Of a stretch of DNA of 64,000 nt, positions 12,695-23,298 are shown piece after piece (position 1 is the stretch's first letter; each line of letters starts with the position of its first letter). The notes beneath the pieces were generated by a model. That model worked only from the letters and a program-made list of their open reading frames with translations, was not told where the DNA came from and searched no databases. The DNA lies in the NCBI GenBank assembly GCA_027422505.1, contig JAPQWV010001559.1:1-64000 (forward strand), written 5' to 3'. This stretch comes from Craterostigma plantagineum (Eukaryota; Streptophyta; Magnoliopsida; Lamiales; Linderniaceae). Position numbers and translations under genes: made by a program.

Positions 12695-12989
12695 TGTTGG
12701 TCCCGAAATGCACCAAACAAGGAATCAAAGAAGCTAGATGGAATGAAAAGGGAGAATTTCTCACCTTGTAGTGTGTGTAGTGTGTGAAAACGAATTTTAG
12801 CTTTTGATCTTTGATTAACCTTCAAAGTGAGTTGGTAAAACCTTATATACCACATTAACCCTAGGTATATTAAGGCCCAATCACTAATAATAAAATAATT
12901 ACACTCTAGTCCAAAGCCCAAGCTAAAGATAATTACATAATAAGTCTCAAGACTTAAACTATTGACACAACAAATTAAATATCCTAACA
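12695..12989 (-). repeat. Copia 3' LTR (left)
   Basis: Begins TGTTGGTCCCG and ends TCCTAACA. Matches 23299-23594 except for one base in a T run near 12800. Confidence 0.93.
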
Positions 12990-13004
12990 ATCTCCCCCTT
13001 TGTG
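12990..13004 (-). promoter_or_regulatory. Copia polypurine tract
   Basis: On the minus strand CACAAAGGGGGAGAT directly adjoins the 3' LTR, the expected primer for plus-strand synthesis. Confidence 0.8.
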
Positions 13005-13046
13005 TCAATTGTTGGGAGTCTTGAATCTTGGGCGTTGGAAGGTGGA

Positions 13047-16000
13047 TTAGCGTGTGAGTGTTTCACGAAGCCCTAGCTTGAACTCGAAGGCGCGGAGATT
13101 CCTTCGAAGAACCATTCTGTCAGCAATAGCGTCAATGAGCTTCGCGAACTTGGATCGGCAGAGGGGATCTTCTTCCGAAAGGATGCGGCAAATTCTCATT
13201 AGTTTGTCTTGGATGACTGTGAGCGTCCCATCTGAGAATTTTGCCACCTCGGAGCAACGCAGGAGCCTCATCTTTCCTTTGTAGTTCGAGTAGGCGACTG
13301 CCGGATCATCTCCGTCGATCACATCGCCCTCTCGATAGTCGTCTGCATTCTTGAAAGATGGGCGCGTCAAGTTCACCTTCTTGAGATTATGTTCCACCGC
13401 CATCTGCAGATCGTGGGTGGCGTAGAATCTGACCTGTCGGAGCATGTGGCGCTTGATGGCCACATATCCCATGGTGACCGGTTCAGCACGTACGAGATGT
13501 CCAGAGCTTCTGGGGACGAGTCTGAACTGTTTCAGGGATTCCAGCATGCTGTATAGGTCACCCAGGCGCAAAAACTTGAAGTCCGCCTCACTGACTTCAC
13601 TGTAGCTCTCATCCTGCCTCATTACTGTGAAGACTGGGTAGTGGACAGGTCCTTTTGACTCGTGGCGGAGGTCAGTGACTTTGCAGATGGGGGCACGATT
13701 CATTTCCTGAGTGATGTTTTCCTCATCGGACAGCGTCCTATCTGTGCATTTGTGGCACAGAAGGCTCCATCGATAGAGTTGCTTCTTTCTCTCGCTCCAA
13801 CTTTGGATGTTCATCAGCTCATACTCGTCGAAGGTGGTAACGATCTTCTCCTTGCGTCGCCAGATCCTCTTCCTGATCTCTTCCTGAAATGGCGCGGTGA
13901 TCTTTTTATTTTCCCACGGTGCTTCCGGTATATCCACCGTGGGCACATCCGTTTGAGCAGCAGGAGCCTCAGTCTGCTGCGCTTGGAACTGAAGGATGTT
14001 CTCGAGCTCGGCCGGTTCCGCGTCGTACTCCTCTCCGTTCTCGTCGTCTGCGGTGTTGATCAGCGTGAGCGAGGCTTCCTTTAGCAGACGTCGAGCGTTT
14101 TCCACCAACTTCCTGGCTGCTACTGCGTCGGCGGGTGTGTACAGCCATTCATCGTTGAAGATGTAGGCCTCAATCTCATTTTGTGCGCAGTAGACGTCCT
14201 CGACAGCCAGGTTGGAGTCGATGTCGAGAGGGGTGTGGCTATGTGATGGCGAGGGTGTTGCTTCGGAGGAGTTAGTGGATTGTGGGGATGGACTTGGTGG
14301 AGATTCTGGTGGTTCGGTTGAGGTGATGGTTTTGGCAAGGATGATTTGGGTGACGGGCGGCGTAGATGTGGTGGTGGCCTCTAGCGTCGATGTGACAGCT
14401 AGAGGCTCCGAGGGTGGAGATGATGTTGAGGTGGTCTCTAACGTCGATGTGACGATTAGAGTTTCGGAGACGGTAGTGGGTGGTGGTGAGGGTGATTTGG
14501 CTAGTGACTCAGGGTGAACAGGGTGGGATTTTTGGCTAGTGGGTTGTGAGGTTTCTGGTGCGGACGTCGTTTCAGGTCCAGAGGAGGAGGGCGGCGTCGA
14601 TTGCATGAATCCTTGTGAGCTCAGCTGCCTATTCTCCCCCTCGCGGCGATCTTGATCATCATCTTGATCGTCGCGTCTGGTCCTGCTAGTCTCGCCTTGA
14701 GTGCGGCAAGACAGTGGTTGTGTCATGATCTTCTTCATCTGCTGTTCCTCCTCGTCGAGTTCTGTCATGGACTCGAATCTTGCTCTGAGGATGTAGAATA
14801 GTTCCTTGGCAGAGATGGAGGAGAGAAGATCATCGGCGTCCGTCTGTTGCATGGGTGGTGGCGTCTCCGGGGCCACACCTTTGCCTTTGTCGACGGTGGA
14901 CGCATCGAGACGCGCGTAGACTTGATCGAGAATCGACGCCTCAAGAGTCTTTGCAAACTCTTGAAGACGTGTCTCTAGCGCGGTCTCGGTGACGAAGTGG
15001 GGTAAATCTAACAAGTTGGAGTCACGAAGAACTCCAACTGACACCGACTCGGTGAATATCGCCGATCGGCCGCCCGTTTGCACGGGACTGGAAAAGACGG
15101 GGTCACTCAGACTTCCCGTTAGCATCATCGATGAGACAGACTCAATCGAATGATGGCCTAGACTCACGGTTGTTGTGATGTTGGCCGTGCTAGGTCTTCC
15201 GCTCTCAGTCACAGAGACATCACCGAGCGTTCTGACAGAGTCACGAAGACTCTGTGGTGCGGTAAGAGGTGTATGTGTCCTAGAAACGGAAGGAATTATG
15301 GGGAGTGAGGGCACTAGACTCGATGTGCATGAAAAGGATGCAGTCTGAGGCGAGGGACTGCTTGATTCAACATCGATCATCTCCAAGTGGGATGTCGATG
15401 GTATACGTGGCTCCTCGTGGAATGAAATACCTTCCTGTAGAGAGGAAGATAAGTGGGTTGGTGGGGTTGTTTGCGTGGTTGAGCCAGATGCCACGACTTC
15501 TACTCGGGAGGTGAACACATCACCTCCTGTACCTATTGGTTCGGCTCGGCTTATTTGTGGCGGAGGAGGTCGATCGTGTTTTTGTTTCGATCGACGCTCC
15601 GTGGGACGGCTTACGTCATCCTTACGCGCCCGTTTTTTCGGAACGCGGGTGGAAGAGGATGCGGCGTGACTCGATGACCTTTTGGAGGTGGTGGTGGGGG
15701 TTTGGCTAGTCCCGAGGTTAGGAGCAGGGGGGTTGATCTGCTCCGTAGGGACAGTGGATAGAGGGTGAGGGGTTTCACGGAAGGATGCGGTTGAGGCCCG
15801 GTATTCTTGGACGTGCGGGTTGGTCTGGTTGGCGTAGGCGAGCACGTCGTCCGGAATCACCATTGCGTGTCGATCCTTCGCCGGGGTGTTCTTCTTGGCG
15901 AACTTCTCGACAGTTGGGATTTGGAAGTGCTCTGCTGCCGGACGGATGCGGATGTTGGTTGAGTGCAGGCGGAAGTGCTTGATCAGAGCTGGGAGCCATC

Positions 16001-16754
16001 GCATGTACGGGATGAACCGGTTCGTGACTCCCTTGGCGATTTCCCGGTCGCGTCGCTGGATCATCGAGACTAGGTCCACCCAGATGATGTCGGCGTAGTT
16101 GTACTTGCGGTTGTGAGCGATGCCGGTCATGATTGTGAGGATTTGAATGTTTCCTCGATCCTGACCAGCATGCTTTCCAGACATACACTTGTTCACCAGC
16201 AGGTACAGAGTCCGCCAGGGTTGTGGTAGATTGCGGGTCGTGACTTCACTGAGGACAAGTGGGCCTTTCTTCTTCTTAGCATCTGGTTGATAGCCCAGTC
16301 TGTCGATGTCTTCAATGAGTTGGTCGTGAGTTGGTGGTGGATCGTATGGTGAGTAGACCGGGAGTTGAAGAACTTCTTGGAGTATTCTGGGAGTGAGGAC
16401 CACCGTTTCTTGGTCGATTTGGGCTGATAAGGTCTTGGCAAGGCGTAGCGGTCCAGCAATCTGCAGCGTGTGCCAGAATTGTTGAAGGTACACCTGTGCT
16501 TCTGGTTCGCCAAGAGTGAGGGCGTGGCGAAGTGGGTGCCCTTTGAGAATCTCTACAATAACAGGGGCATCGCACCGAAAACTGTCCAAGTCCACCTTGT
16601 AGTTGTTGGGTACCAGGGCCGCCCATTGACTTAGTGAAAAAATCTCCTCCGGTGGTGGGACATAGGTACGCGCAAGGAGTTCGATGCGAGTGACCTCTCT
16701 TTGGATTGCAGCCTGCTCAAGTGCCTCGAGTGTACTTTGGTCTTTGTCCGTCAT
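13047..16754 (-). CDS. Copia accessory ORF of 1235 residues, function unknown
   Basis: Uninterrupted ORF in sense orientation between pol and the 3' LTR, where some plant copia elements carry an env-like or extra ORF. Three parts are visible. Residues about 1-290 form a conserved globular region containing ILKGHPLRHALT, QQFWHT, LPQPWRTLYLLV and CMSGKHAGQDRGNIQ. Residues about 310-850 are Ser/Thr/Pro-rich with many SP/TP dipeptides and basic patches, probably disordered. Residues about 870-1235 form a second folded region with FKFLRLGDLYSML, AIKRHMLRQVRFYAT, KKVNLTRPSF and KFSDGTLTVIQDKL. No signal peptide or membrane segment is apparent, so an envelope role is not supported. From memory, similar ORFs occur in copia elements of Asteraceae and other asterids, annotated only as hypothetical. 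The ATG at 16754 is the first in the frame. Confidence 0.85.
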   Translation of the reverse strand: MTDKDQSTLEALEQAAIQREVTRIELLARTYVPPPEEIFSLSQWAALVPNNYKVDLDSFRCDAPVIVEILKGHPLRHALTLGEPEAQVYLQQFWHTLQIAGPLRLAKTLSAQIDQETVVLTPRILQEVLQLPVYSPYDPPPTHDQLIEDIDRLGYQPDAKKKKGPLVLSEVTTRNLPQPWRTLYLLVNKCMSGKHAGQDRGNIQILTIMTGIAHNRKYNYADIIWVDLVSMIQRRDREIAKGVTNRFIPYMRWLPALIKHFRLHSTNIRIRPAAEHFQIPTVEKFAKKNTPAKDRHAMVIPDDVLAYANQTNPHVQEYRASTASFRETPHPLSTVPTEQINPPAPNLGTSQTPTTTSKRSSSHAASSSTRVPKKRARKDDVSRPTERRSKQKHDRPPPPQISRAEPIGTGGDVFTSRVEVVASGSTTQTTPPTHLSSSLQEGISFHEEPRIPSTSHLEMIDVESSSPSPQTASFSCTSSLVPSLPIIPSVSRTHTPLTAPQSLRDSVRTLGDVSVTESGRPSTANITTTVSLGHHSIESVSSMMLTGSLSDPVFSSPVQTGGRSAIFTESVSVGVLRDSNLLDLPHFVTETALETRLQEFAKTLEASILDQVYARLDASTVDKGKGVAPETPPPMQQTDADDLLSSISAKELFYILRARFESMTELDEEEQQMKKIMTQPLSCRTQGETSRTRRDDQDDDQDRREGENRQLSSQGFMQSTPPSSSGPETTSAPETSQPTSQKSHPVHPESLAKSPSPPPTTVSETLIVTSTLETTSTSSPPSEPLAVTSTLEATTTSTPPVTQIILAKTITSTEPPESPPSPSPQSTNSSEATPSPSHSHTPLDIDSNLAVEDVYCAQNEIEAYIFNDEWLYTPADAVAARKLVENARRLLKEASLTLINTADDENGEEYDAEPAELENILQFQAQQTEAPAAQTDVPTVDIPEAPWENKKITAPFQEEIRKRIWRRKEKIVTTFDEYELMNIQSWSERKKQLYRWSLLCHKCTDRTLSDEENITQEMNRAPICKVTDLRHESKGPVHYPVFTVMRQDESYSEVSEADFKFLRLGDLYSMLESLKQFRLVPRSSGHLVRAEPVTMGYVAIKRHMLRQVRFYATHDLQMAVEHNLKKVNLTRPSFKNADDYREGDVIDGDDPAVAYSNYKGKMRLLRCSEVAKFSDGTLTVIQDKLMRICRILSEEDPLCRSKFAKLIDAIADRMVLRRNLRAFEFKLGLRETLTR

Positions 16755-17373
16755 TTCGAAAAGCTGATTTGCGATGATTGAATTAGCAGGAAATGAAGTT
16801 TGAATGCAGATTTGACGAAGACGACGATGCGAGGTGTTGCGAATTTTTGACAGAGGGGTTGCGAATTTTTTACAGAGAGGTTGCGAATTTTTTTTTTTTT
16901 TTTTTAAAAATTTCTCGGGATCTTTAGGATAATGAGAAAAAATGTTAAGGGTTTTGGGGTTTTACGATTGGAGAGACTGTATATGCGAATTTTTGAGTAA
17001 ATGGGCCGAAAATTCGCGGGCTTGGTCAAAACCTTAAGTTAGCTGAATTTCGCGGTCTTGGACCCAATTTTGACCCTTTTTGACCAGAAATTAGAAATTC
17101 AACCCAAAATATTTTAATTGGTTCGATTTTGACACAGTTTGGCCAAACTTTTAAAATTTCAACCCCCTCTTTTTTTTTTTTTATTTTAAATAATAAAAAA
17201 AGAAGCTCCCCCTTAATCGCAAAACTCCCCGTTTTAAATAATGAAATATCAAAGACTCCCCCTTAATCGAAAAACTCCCCCTCAAAAGACATAATCCAGA
17301 CGACACATAGAAAATGTAGTGAAGTGGAAAGGAAATATGTACACTTGATCAAAGTTCATGTAGAGACGATTGA
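16755..17373 (-). other. Copia spacer between pol and accessory ORF with internal PPT-like motifs
   Basis: Non-coding. Near the pol stop (about 17203-17285) the minus strand shows four GGGGAG or GGGGGAG purine motifs, resembling the terminal PPT. The half nearer the accessory ORF is T/A-rich, with a poly-T run at 16889-16906 and repeated GCGAATTTTT words. Confidence 0.6.
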
Positions 17374-20300
17374 TCACAACTGAATATTCAACATGCCCAA
17401 CATAGTCACTAGGTGTTGGAATCGTTTGACATCCAACGGTTTTGTGAAAATGTCGGCCAATTGATCTTCGGTTGTGACGTAGTGCAATTCAATTGTCCCT
17501 TGTTCTACATGTTCTTTGATGAAGTGGTGACGAATATCTATGTGTTTTGTTCTAGAGTGATGTACAGGATTACTCGTCATCGCAATAGCACTTTTTGAGT
17601 CACAATAAATGGGAATTTTATCAACGTGAATATTAAAATCTCGTAGTTGGGTTCTCATCCACAAAAGCTGTGAACAGCAACTAGCGGCGGCGACATATTC
17701 TGCCTCCGTCGACGAAGTTGAGACACAGTTTTGTTTTCGAGACGACCAACTTACGAGTTTGCCGCCCAAGAAGTGTGCAGCTCCAGAGGTGCTTTTTCTG
17801 TCCATCTTGCATCCTGCATAATCCGAGTCAGAGAATCCAGCCAGTTTGAAGTCCGATAGAGTGGGGTACCACAAGCCCAGATTGGGTGTTCCTTTGAGAT
17901 AGCGGAGAATCCTTTTGACAGCAGTGAGGTGGGATTCCTTTGGTGTTGCCTGAAAACGAGCGCAAATTCCTGTCGAGAGAACGATATCCGGTCGACTAGC
18001 AGTGAGGTACAGAAGAGAGCCTATTATCCCTCGATAGACGGTTTGGTCAACGGGAACACCAGATGGGTCTGCGTCGGGTCGGCCAGAGGGTGACATAGGT
18101 GTAGCAGCAGTCTTAGCATCCTTCATTCCATACTTCTCGAGGATGTCATGGATATATTTGGACTGATTGATGAAGATTCCGTTGGGGAGTTGCTTTACTT
18201 GAAGACCAAGAAAGAAATTTAGTTCGCCCATCATACTCATTTCAAATTTCTCTTTCATCAATTCTGCGAACTCTTCGCACAGTTGAGGTTCAGTCGATCC
18301 AAAAATGATGTCATCGACATAAATTTGTACAATCATGATGTCCGGGCCACTCCGCTTAGTGAAGAGAGTTGTATCCAGAGATCCTTTCTTGAATCCAGAC
18401 TGAACAAGGAAGTCTGAAAGGACGTCATACCAAGCTCGGGGAGCCTGTTTTAGTCCGTAGAGGGCCTTGTAGAGTCGATATACGTGATGAGGAAACTCTT
18501 CGCTCAAGAACCCTTCAGGTTGATCAACGTACACTTCTTCTTTGAGAAATCCATTCAGAAATGCAGTCTTCACGTCCATTTGGTAGACTTTGAAGTTCTT
18601 GTGAGCAGCAAAAGCAAGGAACATTCGTATGGCTTCGATCCTGGCAACTGGGGCGAAAGTTTCATCGTAGTCGATGCCTTCTTGTTGATTGTACCCCTTA
18701 GCCACAAGTCTTGCTTTATTGCGAATAACAACACCATCTTCATCCTTTTTGTTCTTAAAGATCCATTTTGTGCCGATAATGGATCTATTGTGAGGTCGTG
18801 GTACGAGTTCCCAGACCTGCAATCGTTCAAACTGATTTATTTCCTCCTGCATTGCAATCAGCCAATCAGGATCGTTGAGAGCTTCAGCTACTCGTGATGG
18901 TTCGACTTGACTGAGGTAGCAAGCAAACAAGCTTTCATTCATCGTAGCCGAACGTGTTGAAACACCGGATGTGGGATCCCCAATAATCTGATCGGTAGGG
19001 TGAGAGCGAGCCCAAAGTGGCACGTTGGTTTGTGAGGAGCTGGCCGCATTAGTGTCTACTTGAAGCTCATTAGATTGGGGCTCGGTGTCTGAAGAAGAGA
19101 TCTCAATCGTATTGAATTGAGAGGGTTCTGCATCAGAATCAACAATATTCCCCGGGTTGGGTATTATGTCGTCTTCATTGAGATTGAGAGCATCCAGGTT
19201 TGGAGGGACGACGTTATTGCCGGTAGCTGGTGGTGTATGTGGAGTGGGTGCAGCGGTAGGTTGAGTGGTGGCGACGGGAGTCTTGTGAATTGGGTAGAAG
19301 TACTCGAAGAGCAGATCGAGATCCAGTTCGCCACAATTGCCCTCAGATGAGGACGTTCCCGCCGTTGAAGATTGACCTTTTGTCAACGTCTGTAGAAGAC
19401 CTGGTTCTGGACTGATATGGCCAGAAGCTATTAGATCGCCTTCGCTTTCGTCAAAAGAGACATTCGTGCTTTCTATTACTGACCGTTTCTCCTTAAGATA
19501 GACTCTGTATGCCTTTGAATTTAGTGAATATCCAACAAAGATGCCTTCAAGAGCTTTTGGATCAAGCTTCCCAAGATGTTGGCGATCATTGGCCACAAAA
19601 CATCGGCAACCGAAGACCCTTAGATAAGATATATCGGGAATACGACGGTTATTCAGCATCTCGTATGGGGTGCGGTTGAATCTCTTGTGAATGGAAGCCC
19701 GGTTCTGTGTGTAGCAAGCCGTTTGAATAGCTTCACCCCAAAGAGAATGAGGAAGTCCGGATTGGATGAGAAGAGTCCTTGCAGCTTCAACTAGTGTCCT
19801 GTTCTTGCGCTCAACGACACCATTCTGTTCCGGTGTCTTCACAGCTGAGAACAGCTGAGTGATGCCCTGACTGGCATAGAAATCACTGAGCTTTTTGTTC
19901 TTAAACTCAGTTCCGTTGTCACTTCTGATAATCCGAACCTTCTGTTGATGGAGTGTTTGGGATGTAACAACAAACTCAATGATTATATCAGGAACTTCAT
20001 CCTTTGTACGAATGAGTTTCGTCCACGTGTAGCGTGAAAAATCGTCGACTATCACCAGAATATACCGTCTTCCTCCGAGTGTGGCCGTAGGCATTGGGCC
20101 ACATAGATCCATATGTAAGAGTTCGAGGATGAGCTTAGAGGACGGTGTTTCCTTAGAGACATGGGACGAGCGCTTCATCTTCCCCAATTCACAGGCAGAG
20201 CAGAGGTGTTCCTTATGATATGTCAGTTGGGGTAGACCGTTGACGAGTTTATTCTGACGCAGTTTGTTGATGGTCTTGAAGTTGAGATGTGAAAGACGAC

Positions 20301-20709
20301 GGTGCCACAGATCGTTCAACTTGGGTGCGGCTCGAGAGAGAAGGCATACTGGTCGAGAGGTCGTGAGGTTGAGCACGTAAAGGTGAGACGTGCGTGTTCC
20401 AGAAAGGAGAGATTGTCCTGAGGCATTCATAATGCTGCAGATGTCAGATTCGAAGAGAACCTTGTATCCTTTGTCGCAGAATCGACCAATGCTGAAGAGA
20501 TTGTAGCTCAAACCCTCGACATAGGAGATGCCCTTGATTGTCAGTTTATCGTGCACGAGATCGCCAGTTCCTAGAATTGGCGCCATTTGACCGTTTCCGA
20601 AGGAGACCCTTCCGAGATAGCGCTCGGAGAAGTTGCTCAACAGCTCCATATTCCCTGTCATGTGTGTGGAGCAACCCGAGTCTAGATACCACACATGACA
20701 GACCTGCAA
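17374..20709 (-). CDS. pol: Copia Pol polyprotein (protease, integrase, RT, RNase H)
   Basis: An open frame of about 1110 codons in copia domain order. Aspartic protease core is [13 protein letters not shown] near residue 10. The GAG pre-integrase HHCC zinc finger runs from [10 protein letters not shown] to CSACELGK. The integrase core has MDLCGP, SDNGTEF and the [13 protein letters not shown] motif. Reverse transcriptase runs from [14 protein letters not shown] through [11 protein letters not shown] to the catalytic [11 protein letters not shown]. RNase H has [17 protein letters not shown] and IYCDSKSA. No internal stop occurs, so the enzyme set looks intact. The frame is the same as gag, but two consecutive stops (TGA TAA) sit between them at about 20710-20715, and no ATG opens the pol frame near the protease. 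Production would need readthrough or splicing; a TTGCAG acceptor-like motif lies exactly at the junction. Confidence 0.93.
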   Translation of the reverse strand: MQVCHVWYLDSGCSTHMTGNMELLSNFSERYLGRVSFGNGQMAPILGTGDLVHDKLTIKGISYVEGLSYNLFSIGRFCDKGYKVLFESDICSIMNASGQSLLSGTRTSHLYVLNLTTSRPVCLLSRAAPKLNDLWHRRLSHLNFKTINKLRQNKLVNGLPQLTYHKEHLCSACELGKMKRSSHVSKETPSSKLILELLHMDLCGPMPTATLGGRRYILVIVDDFSRYTWTKLIRTKDEVPDIIIEFVVTSQTLHQQKVRIIRSDNGTEFKNKKLSDFYASQGITQLFSAVKTPEQNGVVERKNRTLVEAARTLLIQSGLPHSLWGEAIQTACYTQNRASIHKRFNRTPYEMLNNRRIPDISYLRVFGCRCFVANDRQHLGKLDPKALEGIFVGYSLNSKAYRVYLKEKRSVIESTNVSFDESEGDLIASGHISPEPGLLQTLTKGQSSTAGTSSSEGNCGELDLDLLFEYFYPIHKTPVATTQPTAAPTPHTPPATGNNVVPPNLDALNLNEDDIIPNPGNIVDSDAEPSQFNTIEISSSDTEPQSNELQVDTNAASSSQTNVPLWARSHPTDQIIGDPTSGVSTRSATMNESLFACYLSQVEPSRVAEALNDPDWLIAMQEEINQFERLQVWELVPRPHNRSIIGTKWIFKNKKDEDGVVIRNKARLVAKGYNQQEGIDYDETFAPVARIEAIRMFLAFAAHKNFKVYQMDVKTAFLNGFLKEEVYVDQPEGFLSEEFPHHVYRLYKALYGLKQAPRAWYDVLSDFLVQSGFKKGSLDTTLFTKRSGPDIMIVQIYVDDIIFGSTEPQLCEEFAELMKEKFEMSMMGELNFFLGLQVKQLPNGIFINQSKYIHDILEKYGMKDAKTAATPMSPSGRPDADPSGVPVDQTVYRGIIGSLLYLTASRPDIVLSTGICARFQATPKESHLTAVKRILRYLKGTPNLGLWYPTLSDFKLAGFSDSDYAGCKMDRKSTSGAAHFLGGKLVSWSSRKQNCVSTSSTEAEYVAAASCCSQLLWMRTQLRDFNIHVDKIPIYCDSKSAIAMTSNPVHHSRTKHIDIRHHFIKEHVEQGTIELHYVTTEDQLADIFTKPLDVKRFQHLVTMLGMLNIQL

Positions 20710-20712
20710 TTA

Positions 20713-21612
20713 TCAGCAGACGTTGGATCCCCGTATTCGGACGGGGCTATCTTGTGATACAAGTAAAGTTTTCATGCGCTTAAGGGGAAATGTGGTTTCT
20801 AAATCAGATTGCGTCGATTCTAATTTAGCTTTCCCTTTGTTCTGTTTGGTCTTAATGGTGAAAGATCGTTCATTGGTTTTGTTCGAGAGGAGTGCCAGTG
20901 GGTCGACTCGAGTGTTGGTGGACTGAGGTTGCACGTAAGGAGCATAGGCAGACAGACTGTCATAAAGAGCATGGATGGAAGTGTTGGAGAGGTCCTTACT
21001 TTGAATCATCATCACGATTGCATTGCCCCAATGTGGTTTGAGGCTACCAAGGAAGCGGTTGTTGATATCGAATTTGTCCCTCGAGATCCTGGCTTTCTTG
21101 AGTTCATTGATGACCTTCAAGTATCGGAGGTATGTGTCACGCAGTTCCTCCCCTTCATAGGCCTGAAAGTGTTCGTACTGTGAGAGACATGCTGATTTCC
21201 TCCCCTGAGCACTTTCAGTTGTGCCTGCCATAATTTCTGCAAGTTCATCCCATATTTCCTTAGCAGTTGTGCAACACTCAACGTGACCATAGACCTCGTT
21301 TCCTAAAGCCTGGAAGAGGTATCCTTTGGCAGTCTCGTCGGCCTGTTCGCGAGCCAGTTCATCCTCATTGATGGGACCTCTAGGAGTGCGGCGTTCATCC
21401 ATGGGAGGATTTGCATTTGGCTGTGCAGGGACGATTGTCCAGAACTGTGCTGGGCCATTGAAGATGGAGTCCAAAAGGTATTGAGAGAGTGGTGCGCCTT
21501 TGTTCCTGATGAACGTGAGGAAGCGGTTTGTCCATATGCTGTAGTCGCCTTGTCGCAGCATCGGAGGCCTGGTGTCGGAGCCCACTATGGAGATGTCATT
21601 CGTGGTAGACAT
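20713..21612 (-). CDS. gag: Copia Gag (UBN2-type), lacking a zinc knuckle
   Basis: 299 residues starting at ATG 21612. It begins MSTTNDISIVGSDTRPPMLR and contains the UBN2/Retrotran_gag features YSIWTNRFLTFI, AKEIWDELAEIM and LRDTYLRYLKVINELK. It forms the capsid of the intracellular virus-like particle. The usual CCHC zinc knuckle for RNA binding, expected C-terminal to this region, is absent: the frame ends SNVC, followed by two stops and then the protease. Either the knuckle was deleted or gag is completed by an alternative transcript. Confidence 0.88.
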   Translation of the reverse strand: MSTTNDISIVGSDTRPPMLRQGDYSIWTNRFLTFIRNKGAPLSQYLLDSIFNGPAQFWTIVPAQPNANPPMDERRTPRGPINEDELAREQADETAKGYLFQALGNEVYGHVECCTTAKEIWDELAEIMAGTTESAQGRKSACLSQYEHFQAYEGEELRDTYLRYLKVINELKKARISRDKFDINNRFLGSLKPHWGNAIVMMIQSKDLSNTSIHALYDSLSAYAPYVQPQSTNTRVDPLALLSNKTNERSFTIKTKQNKGKAKLESTQSDLETTFPLKRMKTLLVSQDSPVRIRGSNVC

Positions 21613-23284
21613 GGTTGGTGCAGTCGAATCGTCCGTGGTTTTGATCCTTTTAGATAAGAAAGTTAGTAACGAACGAGATGAGAAAGATGAGTTTAACGAG
21701 CAGAGTTTGTGAAAAATTGTTCAAAGAATTTCTTAGAACTACGTGAGCGTGTGTGATGGTCGATAATGTATGAACGAGAAATATATCTTGAAATTAGGGG
21801 AAGTCTTAGAAATTTTAAATCGAGACTTGTGGGGCGAATTTCAACACGAGAAATTTTTGGACATGAGAGTAAAATTTTGGACCCGAGAAATTTTGATGAT
21901 GAGAAAAATTTGGTATATGCGAAAAATTTTGTACCCGAGAAATAAAGCTGACTCTAAAATTTAACACATCAGAAAAAATTCGTATATTGTGTAGGTGCGA
22001 AATTTTCAGCTAAACATGTGATCGTATGAGGAATTACCCAAGGAATTATGTTTTGAGAAATTTCGGTGTTTGAGAGTTTTAAAGACTTCTCGGATTTGAA
22101 AGAGACGTGGATAAATTTTCTCGACTTTGAAAATTTCTCGGATTGAAAACTTTCGTGAATTTCAAAACTTTCTCAGTCAAAGAAAAAGAATTCTCAGGTG
22201 TAAGGTTTCAAAAATTCTCGGCTTTGAAAAACTTTCTCGGGTGTAAAGATTTTCGTGACTTTCAAAAATTTCTCGGCCTTAAAAATTTCTCGGATGTAAA
22301 AATTTTCTCTGAGTTTAAAAACTTTCGCGGTCTTGAGACAAATATCTCGGATGTAAAATTTGTCAGAAAGTTCTCGGCTGAAAAAAAATTCGCGGCTTTG
22401 AAAGATTCGCGGGATAAGCTTTCTAGGATATGGATTTTCTGAAAATTCTCGGCTTAGTAAAATTTCTCAGATTTTTGAAAATTTCGCGGCTCGAGAAAAA
22501 AAATTCTTGGAAAAAAACTTTCTCGTGTATAAAGTTTCTCTGATTTTAAAGAGTATGGACTTGAGAAAGATTTGATCTTAGAGAAATTTTCGCGGTTTTT
22601 GGAAATTCTCGGATTTTATAGAGTATGAAGTTGAGAACAGAAAATTTGGCCTAAGGAAAAAAAATTTCGCGGAGTTAAACTTTCTCGGATTTTGGGCATA
22701 GGTCATTGAGAAAAAATACAGTGAAAGTGAGTTTTTCGCGGTTTGAAAATTCGCGGATTTTGAAGATTCTCGGGATCGACTTTCTCGGACGTGGAAAATT
22801 CGCGGACTTGAACGATCAAGCTCAAAGTTTCGCGGTCAAGAACACGTTAGTACTGTTCCATTGCTTTTCACGCGATTTCCCAGAAAAACGTCCCGTTCTT
22901 GCTCAAATCTCAACCAAAATCGCTGAAACTTGTTCCTAAACTTCAGAAATTCTTCCCTAAACACATAATCGACCGATTTGTGAGCTAAAAACAACAAAAA
23001 AAGGGTCAAATCGACCAAAAACAGAGAATGGCCGAGATGTCCTTTTCTGAAAAATTTCTGCTTAAATCTCGCTCAAAACTCGTTAAAACTGATCCAAAAG
23101 TGTTCTAAAAACATTTTAGGCATATACTTGATCTGGGGGAGGGTTTTAAACACAAAAATGAAGCATCAAAAGCCCCAAACCAAGCTCAAAGTGCCGAAAT
23201 CTATTTTTTGCTCAAAAACACCTTTGATCTTTGATTGGAATCGAACGAAACTGGATTCAAATCAATGAAGATCGATCCACGTTT
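21613..23284 (-). repeat. Copia 5' leader with about 30 degenerate CCGAGAA/CCGCGAA motifs
   Basis: This 1.7-kb untranslated leader lies between PBS and gag. From about 21830 to 22835 the words TCTCGG and TTCGCGG (plus strand), each flanked by A/T runs such as AAAATTT, recur every 15-40 bp. On the element strand they read CCGAGAAATTT or CCGCGAAATTT. Units are too diverged to be a clean tandem repeat but far too regular for chance. No long ORF is conserved here. The segment nearest the PBS (22840-23280) is ordinary sequence. Confidence 0.75.
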
Positions 23285-23296
23285 GCTCTGATACCA
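23285..23296 (-). promoter_or_regulatory. Copia primer binding site (tRNA-iMet)
   Basis: Minus strand TGGTATCAGAGC, the standard initiator tRNA-Met complementary site, two bases inside the 5' LTR. Confidence 0.92.
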
Positions 23297-23298
23297 CT

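Noticed and set aside
13047..16754. Retroviral-type envelope gene
   Set aside because: Position fits, but there is no signal peptide, membrane segment or cysteine-rich ectodomain, and composition is Ser/Thr/Pro-rich.
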